Part shown: positions 53,164 through 61,789 of the stretch, in pieces
Layout of the letters: each line of letters opens with the position of its first letter
How positions within the stretch are numbered: the first letter of the stretch is position 1
NCBI RefSeq assembly: GCF_005222915.1
Contig: NZ_STFX01000006.1
Coordinates: forward strand, 124,001 to 188,000
From: Rhizobium sp. FKL33
GTDB lineage: Bacteria > Pseudomonadota > Alphaproteobacteria > Rhizobiales > Rhizobiaceae
Direction of reading: 5' to 3'
DNA length: 64,000 nt
Program-made: the position numbers and the translations under genes
The notes under the pieces: model-generated
The model's input: the letters and a program-made list of their open reading frames with translations, nothing else
Told to the model about the DNA's origin: nothing
Database searches by the model: none

Positions 53164-54747
53164 TCACTCCTTCACGGATGCGGAGGTTGAGGAGACGGAG
53201 CGGGGGAGGGACCAGCCGCCGAGAAGACGATCAAAAAGCGCGTTGACATAGAGCCCGTTGGCGAGATGAACGCGAAGGCCCGCAGCTGCCGGATGATAGG
53301 CCCAAAGCGGAAACAGCGACTGGGCGACGGCCACTGCGCCAAACGAGATGACGGCGAGCAGCATCAACGTCCATTCGAGCGGACCGGGCGACGGCGGCGG
53401 CGGCAATACGCCATGCATCAGCATGTCGGAGATCCGATGCAGCCCGAAATAGGCGGTCGCCGCCGAGATCGAATAGAGAGAGGTTCGCCAGGTCAACGCC
53501 CATGGAGCGGCGTCCGCCAGGCCCTGGGCAATCAGATAGGCGACGCCGAAGATCAACATGGCGCCGAGAGCCAGCGCCTGAATCGGCATAGGACCGAAGC
53601 CGAACAGGAAGCCGATCGCCGCATAGATGATGAGGGCCAGAAGGAAAGCCCGGCCGACCGCCCGGGCGTTGGGGATCGCCACAGGACCCGGCCTGCGGAT
53701 AGACGCGACGCTTTCGACCGCCGAGCCGGAGGCCAGGAAGGCGTGCGCCTTGTAGAGCGAATGGGCGACGATGTGCAGCAGCGCGATCGGAAACAGGGCG
53801 AGGCCGCTTTGCAGGATCATGAAGCCCATCTGCGCGACAGTCGACCAGGCGAGCGAGGTCTTGACCGCCGGCTGGGTGAGCATCACCACACAGCCGAACA
53901 GCGCGGTGAAGCCGCCGACCATGACGAGAACCGCCAGCACGCCCGGCGCCTGCAGCATGACATCGGCAAACCGGATCAACAGGAAACCGCCGGCATTGAC
54001 CACCCCGGCATGCAGCAGCGCGGAGACCGGCGTCGGCGCTTCCATCATTTCGGTCAGCCAGCCATGGGTCGGAAACTGCGCCGACTTCAGCAGCGCGGCG
54101 AGCGCGAAACACGCGGCGGCGCAGACCGTCAGCGGCAGACCCTGACCCTCGCGCGCAGCGGCCAGAATGGTCGCAATATCGCCGGTTCCGAAGGAAATCG
54201 CCAGAAGCGCAGCGCCGCCGATCAGCGCGGCGTCGCCGAGGCGGGAGACGATGAACTTCTTGCGCGCCGCGCGTCGGGCGGCTGGCCGCTCCGGATAAAA
54301 CAGCAGGAGCCGGTGCAGCAGCAGGCTTGCGCCGGCCCAGCCGATGATCAGGACCAGAAGCGAGCCCGCCTGCACCAACAGCAGGACCGCCGCCAGGGTT
54401 GCCGTCATCCAGCCCGTGAATGCGCCTTGCCGGGCCTCGCCGTCCAGAAAGGTTCCTGCGAAGCGAAGCACCACCCAGCCGATGAAGGAGACAAGGGCGA
54501 GCATCACCAGACTGACGAGATCAAGGCGAACCGAGAAGGTGAAATAGCCGACGCCGATGGTCGCGCTGGTTCCCGCCCCGAAGAGGCCGAGCACAAACCC
54601 CGAAGCGGTAACAACTATTATGGAACTTATTGCGGCGACTTCAGCGGCGCGGATCGCTCCGCGCGGACGCAGGCCCGGGGATCTGAAGGCGTAAAGCGAT
54701 GCCGCCGCGAGCAACAGCGGCGCAAGAAGCGGTAAAGCATGGATCAT
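53164..54747 (-). CDS. dabB: DabB, NuoL/MrpA-type membrane subunit of inorganic-carbon uptake
   Basis: A 527-residue integral membrane protein of the proton-conducting NADH-dehydrogenase subunit 5 family, with about 13-14 predicted helices. Family segments include [51 protein letters not shown] and the Lys/His proton path around [15 protein letters not shown]. Pairing with DUF2309 identifies DabB rather than a Nuo subunit. The ATG at 54747 has GGAG 7 bases upstream; an in-frame start at 54795 is less likely. It is transcribed first in the dabB-dabA operon. Confidence 0.92.
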   Translation of the reverse strand: MIHALPLLAPLLLAAASLYAFRSPGLRPRGAIRAAEVAAISSIIVVTASGFVLGLFGAGTSATIGVGYFTFSVRLDLVSLVMLALVSFIGWVVLRFAGTFLDGEARQGAFTGWMTATLAAVLLLVQAGSLLVLIIGWAGASLLLHRLLLFYPERPAARRAARKKFIVSRLGDAALIGGAALLAISFGTGDIATILAAAREGQGLPLTVCAAACFALAALLKSAQFPTHGWLTEMMEAPTPVSALLHAGVVNAGGFLLIRFADVMLQAPGVLAVLVMVGGFTALFGCVVMLTQPAVKTSLAWSTVAQMGFMILQSGLALFPIALLHIVAHSLYKAHAFLASGSAVESVASIRRPGPVAIPNARAVGRAFLLALIIYAAIGFLFGFGPMPIQALALGAMLIFGVAYLIAQGLADAAPWALTWRTSLYSISAATAYFGLHRISDMLMHGVLPPPPSPGPLEWTLMLLAVISFGAVAVAQSLFPLWAYHPAAAGLRVHLANGLYVNALFDRLLGGWSLPRSVSSTSASVKE

Positions 54748-54854
54748 GAGACATCTCCGATCAGAGCTGCGGGCCTGGGAGGCGGCGCCGGGCAATTCAC
54801 GGCTTTGTTATCAGTCGAGTATGCTCAATAAAAATTCATTGTTTCTGCAATTCC

Positions 54855-54871
54855 GTTCTATATTATAGAAC
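54855..54871. promoter_or_regulatory. Perfect palindrome abutting the LysR start
   Basis: GTTCTATA-T-TATAGAAC (8+1+8) lies at 54855-54871, one base before the LysR ATG. It also fits the LysR T-N11-A pattern within a dyad. It occupies the position of the ribosome site, and no other Shine-Dalgarno sequence is visible. Confidence 0.6.
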
Positions 54872-54872
54872 C

Positions 54873-55763
54873 ATGTCCGAGCTGAACTATCATCATTTGC
54901 GCTATTTCCGCGCCGTCGCCCATGACGGAAATCTGACGCGCACGGCCGAACGGCTGAACTTGTCGCAATCGGCTTTATCCATTCAGATCAAGCAGTTGGA
55001 GGAGCGTCTGGGGCATGCCCTGTTCGAGCGTCGGGGCCGGCAACTGTTTCTGACCGAAGCCGGCAGGATCGCGCTCGACCATGCCGACACGATTTTCTCC
55101 ACCGGCGAGGAACTGGTCGAGACGCTGAAGGAAACCGGGCGAACCCGTCGCGCCATCCGCATCGGCGCGCTCGCGACCCTGTCCCGCAACTTCCAGATCG
55201 AGTTTCTTCGCCCCATTCTCGGGCGCTCGGATGTAGACATCATCCTGCGTTCGGGCAGCGCCAGCGAATTGCTAGGAGCGCTGGAGGGGCTCAATCTCGA
55301 CATCGTGCTGTTGAACCAGGCGCCGATGGCCGACTCCGTCACCCCCTTTATCGCCCAGCATGTCTATCAGCAGCGGGTGAGCCTGATTGGCCGTCCGACC
55401 TATGGCCAAGCAGGCGCGACGCTCGCCGATCTCCTTGCTGCCCATCCGGTCATTCTGCCGACGCTCGAAAGCGGCGTCAGGGCGCAATTCGAAGCGCTCG
55501 TCGCCCGTCTCGGCGTGACGCCGCAAGTGGCCGCGGAAGTGGACGACATGGCGATGATGCGTCTTTTGGCGCGCGAAGGCGCAGGCCTCGCAGTATTGCC
55601 GCCGATCGTGGTCAAGGGCGAACTCGAAGCCGGCTCGCTCATGGAGTTCGACGCCCTGCCCGGCATGATCGAATCCTTCTACGCCGTGACCGTCAAACGC
55701 CGCTTCCCAAATCCGCTGATCGGCCCGTTGCTCGATCATGCGATGGACAGGGATATCGGCTGA
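54873..55763 (+). CDS. LysR-family regulator of the dab operon (CbbR-like position)
   Basis: A 296-residue LysR regulator: helix-turn-helix HHLRYFRAVAHDGNLTRTAERLNLSQSALSIQIKQLEERLGHALFERRGRQLFLTEAG and a C-terminal effector domain beginning RRAIRIGALATLSRNFQIEFLRPIL. It has the NhaR-like YHHLRYF opening. It is divergent from dabB-dabA and probably controls CO2-uptake genes. It is followed by a hairpin shared with a converging gene. Confidence 0.9.
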   Translation: MSELNYHHLRYFRAVAHDGNLTRTAERLNLSQSALSIQIKQLEERLGHALFERRGRQLFLTEAGRIALDHADTIFSTGEELVETLKETGRTRRAIRIGALATLSRNFQIEFLRPILGRSDVDIILRSGSASELLGALEGLNLDIVLLNQAPMADSVTPFIAQHVYQQRVSLIGRPTYGQAGATLADLLAAHPVILPTLESGVRAQFEALVARLGVTPQVAAEVDDMAMMRLLAREGAGLAVLPPIVVKGELEAGSLMEFDALPGMIESFYAVTVKRRFPNPLIGPLLDHAMDRDIG

Positions 55764-55826
55764 GGGCCCATAAGGCCCGCAGATGAGGCGAAGAGCAGAT
55801 ACTAATTTCAGCCGGCGAATGCAGAC

Positions 55827-55849
55827 GGGCGGCGCACATGGCGCCGCCC
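55827..55849. terminator. Hairpin between convergent lysR and binding-protein genes
   Basis: GGGCGGCGC (55827-55835) pairs perfectly with GCGCCGCCC (55841-55849) around a 5-base loop, between the LysR stop and the stop of the converging SBP gene. It is GC-rich without a clear T-run on the plus strand. It probably serves both genes. Confidence 0.55.
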
Positions 55850-55870
55850 TTGCTCTCGTTACAGGATCAA

Positions 55871-57127
55871 TTACTCGCCGAGCGACGCCTTGAGCTTGGT
55901 CACTTCGTCGGCTTCCATCTGGCCGACAGTGGTCACTTCGCCGTCCTTGATCTTCCACAGGCGGAAGGGGCCGGTGATGTCGCCATATTTGTCGAAGCTG
56001 ACATTGCCGATCACACCTTCATACTTGATCGGCTTGCCTTCCTTGAGAAGCTTCAGCGCCTTTTCAAACTCCGCCTTGCCGGCATGGATGGGCTCGCCGC
56101 CCGGGGCCACGATTTCCGGAATAGCGGCCTTGATGGCGGCCTTGTCGGCCTTGCCGGCCTTGGCGATGGCGAGCCCGACGATCGCGCCGGCGTCATAGGA
56201 GCGGTCTGCCGCCGGCGCCGCCGGCGAGATGCCGCCCGAAAATTTTTCGTAATTGGCGTTGAAATATTCAGTCGAGGCGGTCGGGCTGGTGCCCGAGGAC
56301 GTGCCATAGGCGTCGTTCAGATATTGCGCGCCGACGGCGGAGATGAAATCTCCGGAATTCATGCCGTCATTGAGCAGGAACTTGGCCGGGCCGCCGCCGG
56401 AGATCCAGGCGCGGGCAATGGTCGCGCCGTCGACCGGCGTGCTGACGAGATAGAGGGCTTCCGGCTCGCCGTTCATTGCGGCGCTGGCTTCGGCCGAATA
56501 GCTCGCCTGCTTTTCGTTATAGGGCGTGGTGGAGGTGATGACGCCGCCGAGCTTGGTGTAGGCGGCGGAAAACTCCTTCACCATGTTGACGCCGAAGTCG
56601 TTGTTGACGTTGATGATGGCGATCTTCTTGAGGCCCTGGTCGATGGCGTATTTCGCCGCAGCCGTGCCCTGCAGCGCATCAGACGTGATGGTGCGGAAGA
56701 ACACGCCATTGGTTTTGCCCTCGCGACCCAGCGCCGTCAGCGTCGGCGAGGACGAAGCGGGCGAGACCTGCGGCACGCCGGCAGGCGCGGTCACCGAGGT
56801 CAGGATCGGGATCGACACCGATGAGATGATGCCGCCGATGATCACCGGCGCCTTCTTGATATTGACCAGCTGGGTCGCCTGGTCCACGGCGACATTGCCC
56901 TGGCTCTGGCTGTCACGGGTGTCCATGACGAGCTTGCAGCCGCCGACGCCGCCGGCGTCGTTGAAGTCGCGGAAGGCCATTTCGATCGATTTTGCGCCGG
57001 CCTTGCCATATTCGCCGGCCGGGCCCGTGAGTTCCATGACGACGCCGACGGTGATGTCGCAATCGGCGGCGAAGGCCGGCAGCGCGAGGCCCGCCAGCAT
57101 GGTGGATGCGAGAACCAGTTTTTTCAT
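55871..57127 (-). CDS. Branched-chain amino-acid-type ABC substrate-binding protein
   Basis: A 418-residue periplasmic binding protein of the LivJ/Peripla_BP_6 class. It has a Sec signal (KKLVLASTMLAGLALPAFA, cut before ADCDITVG), then VGVVMELTGPAGEYGKAGAKSIEMAFRDFNDAGGVGG, typical of the family, and AVGAQYLNDAYG and GEPIHAGKAEFEKALKLL. It is about 40 residues longer than LivJ. Its permeases and ATPases are on the opposite strand beyond the regulator. It lies one base after the aldo/keto reductase gene. The ligand may be an amide or keto compound rather than an amino acid. Confidence 0.9.
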   Translation of the reverse strand: MKKLVLASTMLAGLALPAFAADCDITVGVVMELTGPAGEYGKAGAKSIEMAFRDFNDAGGVGGCKLVMDTRDSQSQGNVAVDQATQLVNIKKAPVIIGGIISSVSIPILTSVTAPAGVPQVSPASSSPTLTALGREGKTNGVFFRTITSDALQGTAAAKYAIDQGLKKIAIINVNNDFGVNMVKEFSAAYTKLGGVITSTTPYNEKQASYSAEASAAMNGEPEALYLVSTPVDGATIARAWISGGGPAKFLLNDGMNSGDFISAVGAQYLNDAYGTSSGTSPTASTEYFNANYEKFSGGISPAAPAADRSYDAGAIVGLAIAKAGKADKAAIKAAIPEIVAPGGEPIHAGKAEFEKALKLLKEGKPIKYEGVIGNVSFDKYGDITGPFRLWKIKDGEVTTVGQMEADEVTKLKASLGE

Positions 57128-57128
57128 G

Positions 57129-58175
57129 TCATTCCCCTTTGTTGAGATTGTATTTCATGATGCTCCCATGACGTCCCGTCCGATCCCGTTCGAGCGTGTA
57201 GACGTCCCCTTCCAGCTCCTTCGCCTCGGCCATGACGGCCTCGATTTCGGAGAGATCCTCGTCCGACAAAGTCGTGTCGGAAATCGCCAGATTGGCGGCG
57301 AGATGATCGCGATTGCGCGCGCCGACGATGACCGCAGCCACGCCCGGCCGCCGCAGCATGGCGGCGCTGGCGATCGTGGCGATGTCGGTGCCGCGCCGGT
57401 CGGCGATGCGGCGCAGCGCGCCGAGCAGCGCCTGGAACAGATCCCAGCCGCCGATATCGTCGATGATCAGCTTGTATTTGGTGAGCGAGCGGTTCTCTAG
57501 CGGATGCTCGGGCTCAGTCACACCAAGCCAGCGATCGCTCAGGAAGCCGCCAGCAACGGTGCCGTAACAGAAAAGAGCAAAGTTGTTCTCGGCGGCAAGC
57601 GCTGTCATCCGCTTTTCGGGACGCCGGTCCAGGAGCGAATATTGCAGTTGCAGCGAGGCCAGCGGCACGCCGGATCCGATCAGCGCCTCGATATGATCGC
57701 TGTCGAAATTGGTGGCGCTGACCTTGTCGATCTTGCCCGCCGCCTGCAGTTCCTTCAACCAGCCCGCTGTCTCCAGCCAGCCGTCGATGTCGTAAGCCCA
57801 CCAGTGAAACTGGACGAGATCGAGCCGCTCCAGATTGAGCCGCTTGAGCGAGGTGTCGATGACGCCTTCGACATAGGCCTTGCTAATGGTGGGCAGCACC
57901 GCGAGATCGGGCACGAATTTGGTGTGAACCCGGATGCGATCAAGCGCTTCCTGGCCGCGCAGATCGCGATAGCGGAGCCGAAAGCGGCCGATCATCTCCT
58001 CGACGCCGGTATAGATGTCGGCGCAGTCGAAGGTGGTTATGCCCGCATCGGCGAACGCCACCATGTCGTCGATGGCGGCGTCGGGATCGACAGCGCCATG
58101 GCCGCCCGCCAATTGCCAGCCGCCGCGAATGACGCGGGAAATCTCGTAGCCGGGCGCGAGGGTAATGCGTTGCAT
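57129..58175 (-). CDS. Aldo/keto reductase
   Basis: A 348-residue aldo/keto reductase. The tetrad residues are visible: Asp in TFDCADIYTG with the Tyr four residues later, Lys in RVHTKFVPD and His in QFHWWAYD. It ends in the GVAAVIVGARNRDHLAAN cofactor-binding stretch. It resembles the larger reductase at 62762-64000 through the same QFHWW segment and YGTVAGGFLSDRWLG. It lies 4 bases after the TIGR04076 gene in the leftward operon. Confidence 0.92.
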   Translation of the reverse strand: MQRITLAPGYEISRVIRGGWQLAGGHGAVDPDAAIDDMVAFADAGITTFDCADIYTGVEEMIGRFRLRYRDLRGQEALDRIRVHTKFVPDLAVLPTISKAYVEGVIDTSLKRLNLERLDLVQFHWWAYDIDGWLETAGWLKELQAAGKIDKVSATNFDSDHIEALIGSGVPLASLQLQYSLLDRRPEKRMTALAAENNFALFCYGTVAGGFLSDRWLGVTEPEHPLENRSLTKYKLIIDDIGGWDLFQALLGALRRIADRRGTDIATIASAAMLRRPGVAAVIVGARNRDHLAANLAISDTTLSDEDLSEIEAVMAEAKELEGDVYTLERDRTGRHGSIMKYNLNKGE

Positions 58176-58179
58176 GATG

Positions 58180-58521
58180 TCAGTCTTTCAAGGGAACGGC
58201 AGTGGTTTCGGCATGGCTGAACCTGCGCAAGCCCAGCCGCTTGATGCGCAGACGCGTGCCGCAATTGGGGTCCGGACAGGCGATTTCGGCGTCGGTGGTC
58301 ATCCAGTCATGCGGATGTGTGGGGCGCTGCTTGGCGGCTAGAAGCGGCAGAACCGAGGCGAGCGAATAGATCGAAAAGCCCTGCCCCGGCGGCAGATGCA
58401 GCATCTCGCCGCGAAGCTCGAAATGATCGCCGGGCTTGGCGCCGCAATAGACGGGCCCTTTTTCAGGAATCACCACCTCGACGCGGAGATCGTAGAGTTC
58501 AAACAGATCATTGACGCTCAT
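58180..58521 (-). CDS. TIGR04076 family protein
   Basis: A 113-residue protein of the TIGR04076 family. Visible features are LRVEVVIPEKGPVYCGAKPGDHFEL, GFSIYSLASVLPLLAAKQ and the Cys-bearing IACPDPNCGTRLRIKRLG. The family is small, of unknown function and often near aldo/keto reductases and 4Fe-4S/ABC genes. ATG 58521 has GAGG upstream; the frame is open to 58533. It lies 8 bases after the GntR gene and 4 before the aldo/keto reductase. Confidence 0.85.
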   Translation of the reverse strand: MSVNDLFELYDLRVEVVIPEKGPVYCGAKPGDHFELRGEMLHLPPGQGFSIYSLASVLPLLAAKQRPTHPHDWMTTDAEIACPDPNCGTRLRIKRLGLRRFSHAETTAVPLKD

Positions 58522-58529
58522 GGCATTCC

Positions 58530-59240
58530 TCACGCGGCCTGTTCGGCCAGAAGCCGGGTTCTGACGAGATCGAAGGACCGCCCGATGTCGTTGGCGAGGG
58601 CCCGCGTCGCGCCCTCGGCGTCGCCACGTTCGATCGCTTCGATCATCGCCCAGTGATGGTCGGTGGCGGCAAGCCCGCCCTGCTCGTCATGGATCTGGGC
58701 GGCAGCGCGCACGACCGGGCCGGACTGAAGCCACAGACTTTCGACGATCGGGATCAGCACATTGGAGCCAGCCGCCTGATAAATGTGAAAATGGAAGCGC
58801 TGATTGAAGCTCGACGTCACTGGGCCGATGTCGTTTCCATGCTCTCCAAAGGCCGCATCGCATTGCCTGTTGATCTCCTTGAGGATCTCGTGATCCTGCA
58901 CAGTCAGATTGGCGATGGCGAGCTCGACCATCCGGCCTTCGATCAGCACGCGGGCGCGTTCGAGGTCGTCGAGCCGTTGCCGGGTGATGAGGGGCACACG
59001 AACGGTTCTGTTCGGCATTGCCTCCAGCGCCTGTTCAGAGACGAGGCGACCGAGCGCTTCGCGCACCGGCATGGTGGAGGTCTGCAGCCGTTCGGCGAGA
59101 TCGACGATGCGCAACGCATCTCCGGCAGCGAAGCCTCCCGAGATCAGCGTCTGGCGCAATTGGCCGTAGACCCGATCCTGCACGGTTTCACGCCCGACCG
59201 GCGTCAGGCCTTCCACGCGATTGGGCTGTATGTCCGTCAT
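58530..59240 (-). CDS. GntR-family regulator (FCD domain)
   Basis: A 236-residue GntR regulator with a winged helix (VYGQLRQTLISGGFAAGDALRIVDLAERLQTSTMPVREALGRLVSEQALE) and an FCD ligand domain with FNQRFHFHIYQAAGSN. The recognition segment STMPVREAL is nearly the same as STMPVRGAL in the regulator at 24694-25452. ATG 59240 is chosen; the frame is open to 59306 but would cover the operator. It leads the leftward operon and is divergent from the ABC genes, so it probably controls both. Confidence 0.9.
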   Translation of the reverse strand: MTDIQPNRVEGLTPVGRETVQDRVYGQLRQTLISGGFAAGDALRIVDLAERLQTSTMPVREALGRLVSEQALEAMPNRTVRVPLITRQRLDDLERARVLIEGRMVELAIANLTVQDHEILKEINRQCDAAFGEHGNDIGPVTSSFNQRFHFHIYQAAGSNVLIPIVESLWLQSGPVVRAAAQIHDEQGGLAATDHHWAMIEAIERGDAEGATRALANDIGRSFDLVRTRLLAEQAA

Positions 59241-59296
59241 CCCCCGCCTCATGCGTTTTCCGGCGAAATACCGGTTGATTTTCTTCCGGTCATAAA

Positions 59297-59308
59297 GTTT
59301 GATCAAAC
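59297..59308. promoter_or_regulatory. Perfect palindrome in gntR/livG divergent region
   Basis: GTTTGATCAAAC, a perfect 12-bp palindrome with a TGATCA core, lies 32 bases before the ABC ATPase ATG in the 100-bp divergent region. It matches the core of the palindromes by the other FCD regulator (24549-24582), which has a similar recognition helix. Confidence 0.55.
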
Positions 59309-59340
59309 ATCACACATCAAATCAAGTCTGAATCTTGCAA

Positions 59341-60141
59341 ATGGCCGCCAGCACAGTTCAAACCACACCGGCCCCCCTCCCGCCCGTCATCGAGGCGCGG
59401 CGCCTGACCAAACGTTTCGAGGGCCTGACCGTGGTCTCCGAGATGTCGCTGACCGTCGGGCGCGGCGAGATGGTCGGCCTGATCGGACCGAACGGCGCCG
59501 GCAAGACGACGATGTTCAACCTCATTGCCGGCAGCCTGAAACCCACCTCCGGCGAACTCTGGATTTCCGGCCGCGAAGTCTCGGGCGCCGCGCCTGAAAC
59601 GCGCATCGCGCATGGCTTGGCGCGCACCTTCCAGATCCCCCGTCCTTTTCCTGAGATGAGCGTGCTTGAAAATGTGCTGGTCGGCGGCCAGCAGCAGGTC
59701 GGCGAAAGCCTGTTCGCCAACTTTCTCCGTCCGTCGGCGGTGCGCGCCCGCGAGACCGCGCTGATCGACAAGGCCCGCAGTCTTCTTGACTTCGTCACGC
59801 TGTCGCATCTCGAACATCAGCCAGCCCGTGTTCTCTCGGGCGGCCAGCGCAAGCTGCTCGAACTCGCCCGCGTGCTGATGGCCGATCCCGATGTCATCCT
59901 GCTCGACGAGCCGGCGGCGGGCGTAAATCCCGTCTTGCTGGAGGTGATCATCGAACGCGTGACGGCGCTCAACCGTCAGGGCGTCTCCATCCTGCTGATC
60001 GAGCACAATATGGACATGGTCTCCCGGCTCTGCTCGCGCGTCGTCGCGATGGCTCTCGGAAAGCCGCTGGCGGAAGGCTCTCCTGCGGATGTGGCGGCTA
60101 ACCCTGCAGTCATAGACGCCTATCTCGGAGGCGGACTGTGA
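59341..60141 (+). CDS. Branched-chain amino-acid-type ABC ATPase (LivG type)
   Basis: A 266-residue ATPase with Walker A GPNGAGKTT (residues 49-57), signature VLSGGQRKLLELARVLM, Walker B VILLDEPAAGVN, and the LivG-specific GLARTFQIPRPFPEMSVLENVLVGGQ. The ATG at 59341 is used; an in-frame TTG lies six bases earlier. It overlaps the next ATPase by 4 bases and forms the LivG/LivF heterodimer. Confidence 0.92.
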   Translation: MAASTVQTTPAPLPPVIEARRLTKRFEGLTVVSEMSLTVGRGEMVGLIGPNGAGKTTMFNLIAGSLKPTSGELWISGREVSGAAPETRIAHGLARTFQIPRPFPEMSVLENVLVGGQQQVGESLFANFLRPSAVRARETALIDKARSLLDFVTLSHLEHQPARVLSGGQRKLLELARVLMADPDVILLDEPAAGVNPVLLEVIIERVTALNRQGVSILLIEHNMDMVSRLCSRVVAMALGKPLAEGSPADVAANPAVIDAYLGGGL

Positions 60142-60881
60142 ACGACATCGTCCTCTCCACCCATGCCCTCGTGGCCGGTTACGAACCCGACCTGCCCATC
60201 GTCCGCGGCGTCGATTTCGAGGTGCTGAAGGGCGAGCTCGTGGTGTTGCTCGGTCCCAACGGCGCAGGCAAATCCACTTTCGTCAAGGCGATCGCCGGCC
60301 TCGTGCCTATCCATTCGGGCGCGATGACGCTGAACGGCCGCGACATCACCCGCGTCGCTCCGCATCGGAAAGTGGCGGAAGGGCTGGGCTTCGTGCCGCA
60401 GACCGAAAATGTCTTCGCCACGATGAGCATTCTCGAAAACCTGCAGATCGCGGTTGCGCATCTGCCGCGGTCCCAGCGCAAGACGGCGATCGAGGCGCTG
60501 TTTGCCCGCTTTCCAGATCTGGCGTCCAAGCCCTCTCGCCTCGCCGGCGCGCTGTCGGGCGGACAACGTCAGATGCTCGCGGTCGCACGCGCCCTGGCGC
60601 TCGATCCGCCCGTCATCATTCTCGACGAGCCCTCGGCGGGCCTGTCGCCCAAGATCGTCGGCGAGGTCTTTTCCATGCTGCGCAGCGTAAACGCCAGCGG
60701 CGTGACCGTGATCCTGGTCGAACAGAATGTGAAGGCCGCGCTCGCCATCGCCAGCCGCGCCGTGATCCTGGCCGAGGGACAGATCCGCCATCAGGGAACG
60801 CCTGCAGAACTGGCAGATGACCCGCTGGTCGGCAAGATCTATCTGGGCGCGACCCATCCGAGTGAAAGGGGCTCCCCATGA
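60138..60881 (+). CDS. Branched-chain amino-acid-type ABC ATPase (LivF type)
   Basis: A 247-residue ATPase with Walker A GPNGAGKST (residues 39-47), signature LSGGQRQMLAVARAL and Walker B VIILDEPSAGLSP. LGFVPQTENVFATMSILENLQI is the usual LivF Q-loop. It overlaps both neighbours by 4 bases. Confidence 0.92.
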   Translation: MNDIVLSTHALVAGYEPDLPIVRGVDFEVLKGELVVLLGPNGAGKSTFVKAIAGLVPIHSGAMTLNGRDITRVAPHRKVAEGLGFVPQTENVFATMSILENLQIAVAHLPRSQRKTAIEALFARFPDLASKPSRLAGALSGGQRQMLAVARALALDPPVIILDEPSAGLSPKIVGEVFSMLRSVNASGVTVILVEQNVKAALAIASRAVILAEGQIRHQGTPAELADDPLVGKIYLGATHPSERGSP

Positions 60882-61789
60882 ACCCGCAATTTCTGATGGA
60901 CGGGCTGATTGCCGGATCGATCATCGGGCTCGGCGCGGTCGGCGTGACGCTGACCTATTCGATCCTGCGCTTTTCCAATTTCGCACATGGCGAGCTTCTG
61001 TCCTGGGGGGCTTATCTCGCCCTCGCCGCCTCGGGCGCGCTCGGCTATCTCGCGCCCGGGCTCACGGCCCCCATCGGCCCTTTCTCCTTCGGCTGGTCGC
61101 TGCCATCGGGGCTGCTTCTCGCCATCGTGCTGACTGGACTGCTGGCGCTGGCCGTGGATGCGATGCTGTTTTCCAGTTTTCGGCGCCGTGGCAGCGCCGT
61201 GATCATCATGGTCATGGCGAGTTTCGGCGCGTCGCTAGCTTTGCGCAGTATCCTCGAATTCATCTTCACCTCCAGTCCCGCCTATTTCACCAATGCGCTG
61301 CAGATCGCCATGAAGCTCGGCGGGGGCCTGCGCGCCACGCCCGACCAGCTGCTGATGCTGGCGCTCGCGGCCATCGCGGTGATCGTTGTGCATCTGCTGA
61401 TGACCCGCACCGATATCGGCCGCGCCATGCGGGCGGTCAGTGAAAATCCCGCGCTCGCCAGCATCGCCGGCATCGATGTGCGCCGTGTGATCCGCACGGT
61501 CTGGTTTCTCGGCGCGGCGCTCGCCTGCGTGGCCGGCGTGATGAGCGGTCTGCTCATCCAGATCCGCCCCTATCTCGGCCATGACCTGCTGTTGCCGCTG
61601 TTCGCAGCCGCGATCCTCGGCGGCATCGGCAGCGTGCCGGGCGCCATGCTGGCGGGGCTGATCATCGGCCTTTGCGAGGCGCTGGCGGTTCAGCTTGTCG
61701 GCGCGGAATGGCGCGCGGCGGTCGCCTTCGTCATCCTCATCGCGGTTCTGCTCGCGCGCCCGCGCGGCCTGTTCGGGAGAGCGACATGA
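60878..61789 (+). CDS. Branched-chain amino-acid-type ABC permease (LivH type)
   Basis: A 303-residue membrane protein with about eight helices. It opens NPQFLMDGLIAGSIIGLGAVGVTLTYSILRFSNFAHGELLSWGAYLALAAS, which is the LivH N-terminus, and later has RTDIGRAMRAVSENPALASIAGIDVRRVI and the ILGGIGSVPGAMLAGLIIGLCEAL block. It overlaps LivF and LivM-type genes by 4 bases each. Confidence 0.92.
   Translation: MNPQFLMDGLIAGSIIGLGAVGVTLTYSILRFSNFAHGELLSWGAYLALAASGALGYLAPGLTAPIGPFSFGWSLPSGLLLAIVLTGLLALAVDAMLFSSFRRRGSAVIIMVMASFGASLALRSILEFIFTSSPAYFTNALQIAMKLGGGLRATPDQLLMLALAAIAVIVVHLLMTRTDIGRAMRAVSENPALASIAGIDVRRVIRTVWFLGAALACVAGVMSGLLIQIRPYLGHDLLLPLFAAAILGGIGSVPGAMLAGLIIGLCEALAVQLVGAEWRAAVAFVILIAVLLARPRGLFGRAT

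Noticed and set aside
53164-54747. Part of a respiratory complex I or Mrp antiporter cluster
   Set aside because: No other nuo or mrp genes are present, and pairing with a DUF2309 protein identifies DabB.
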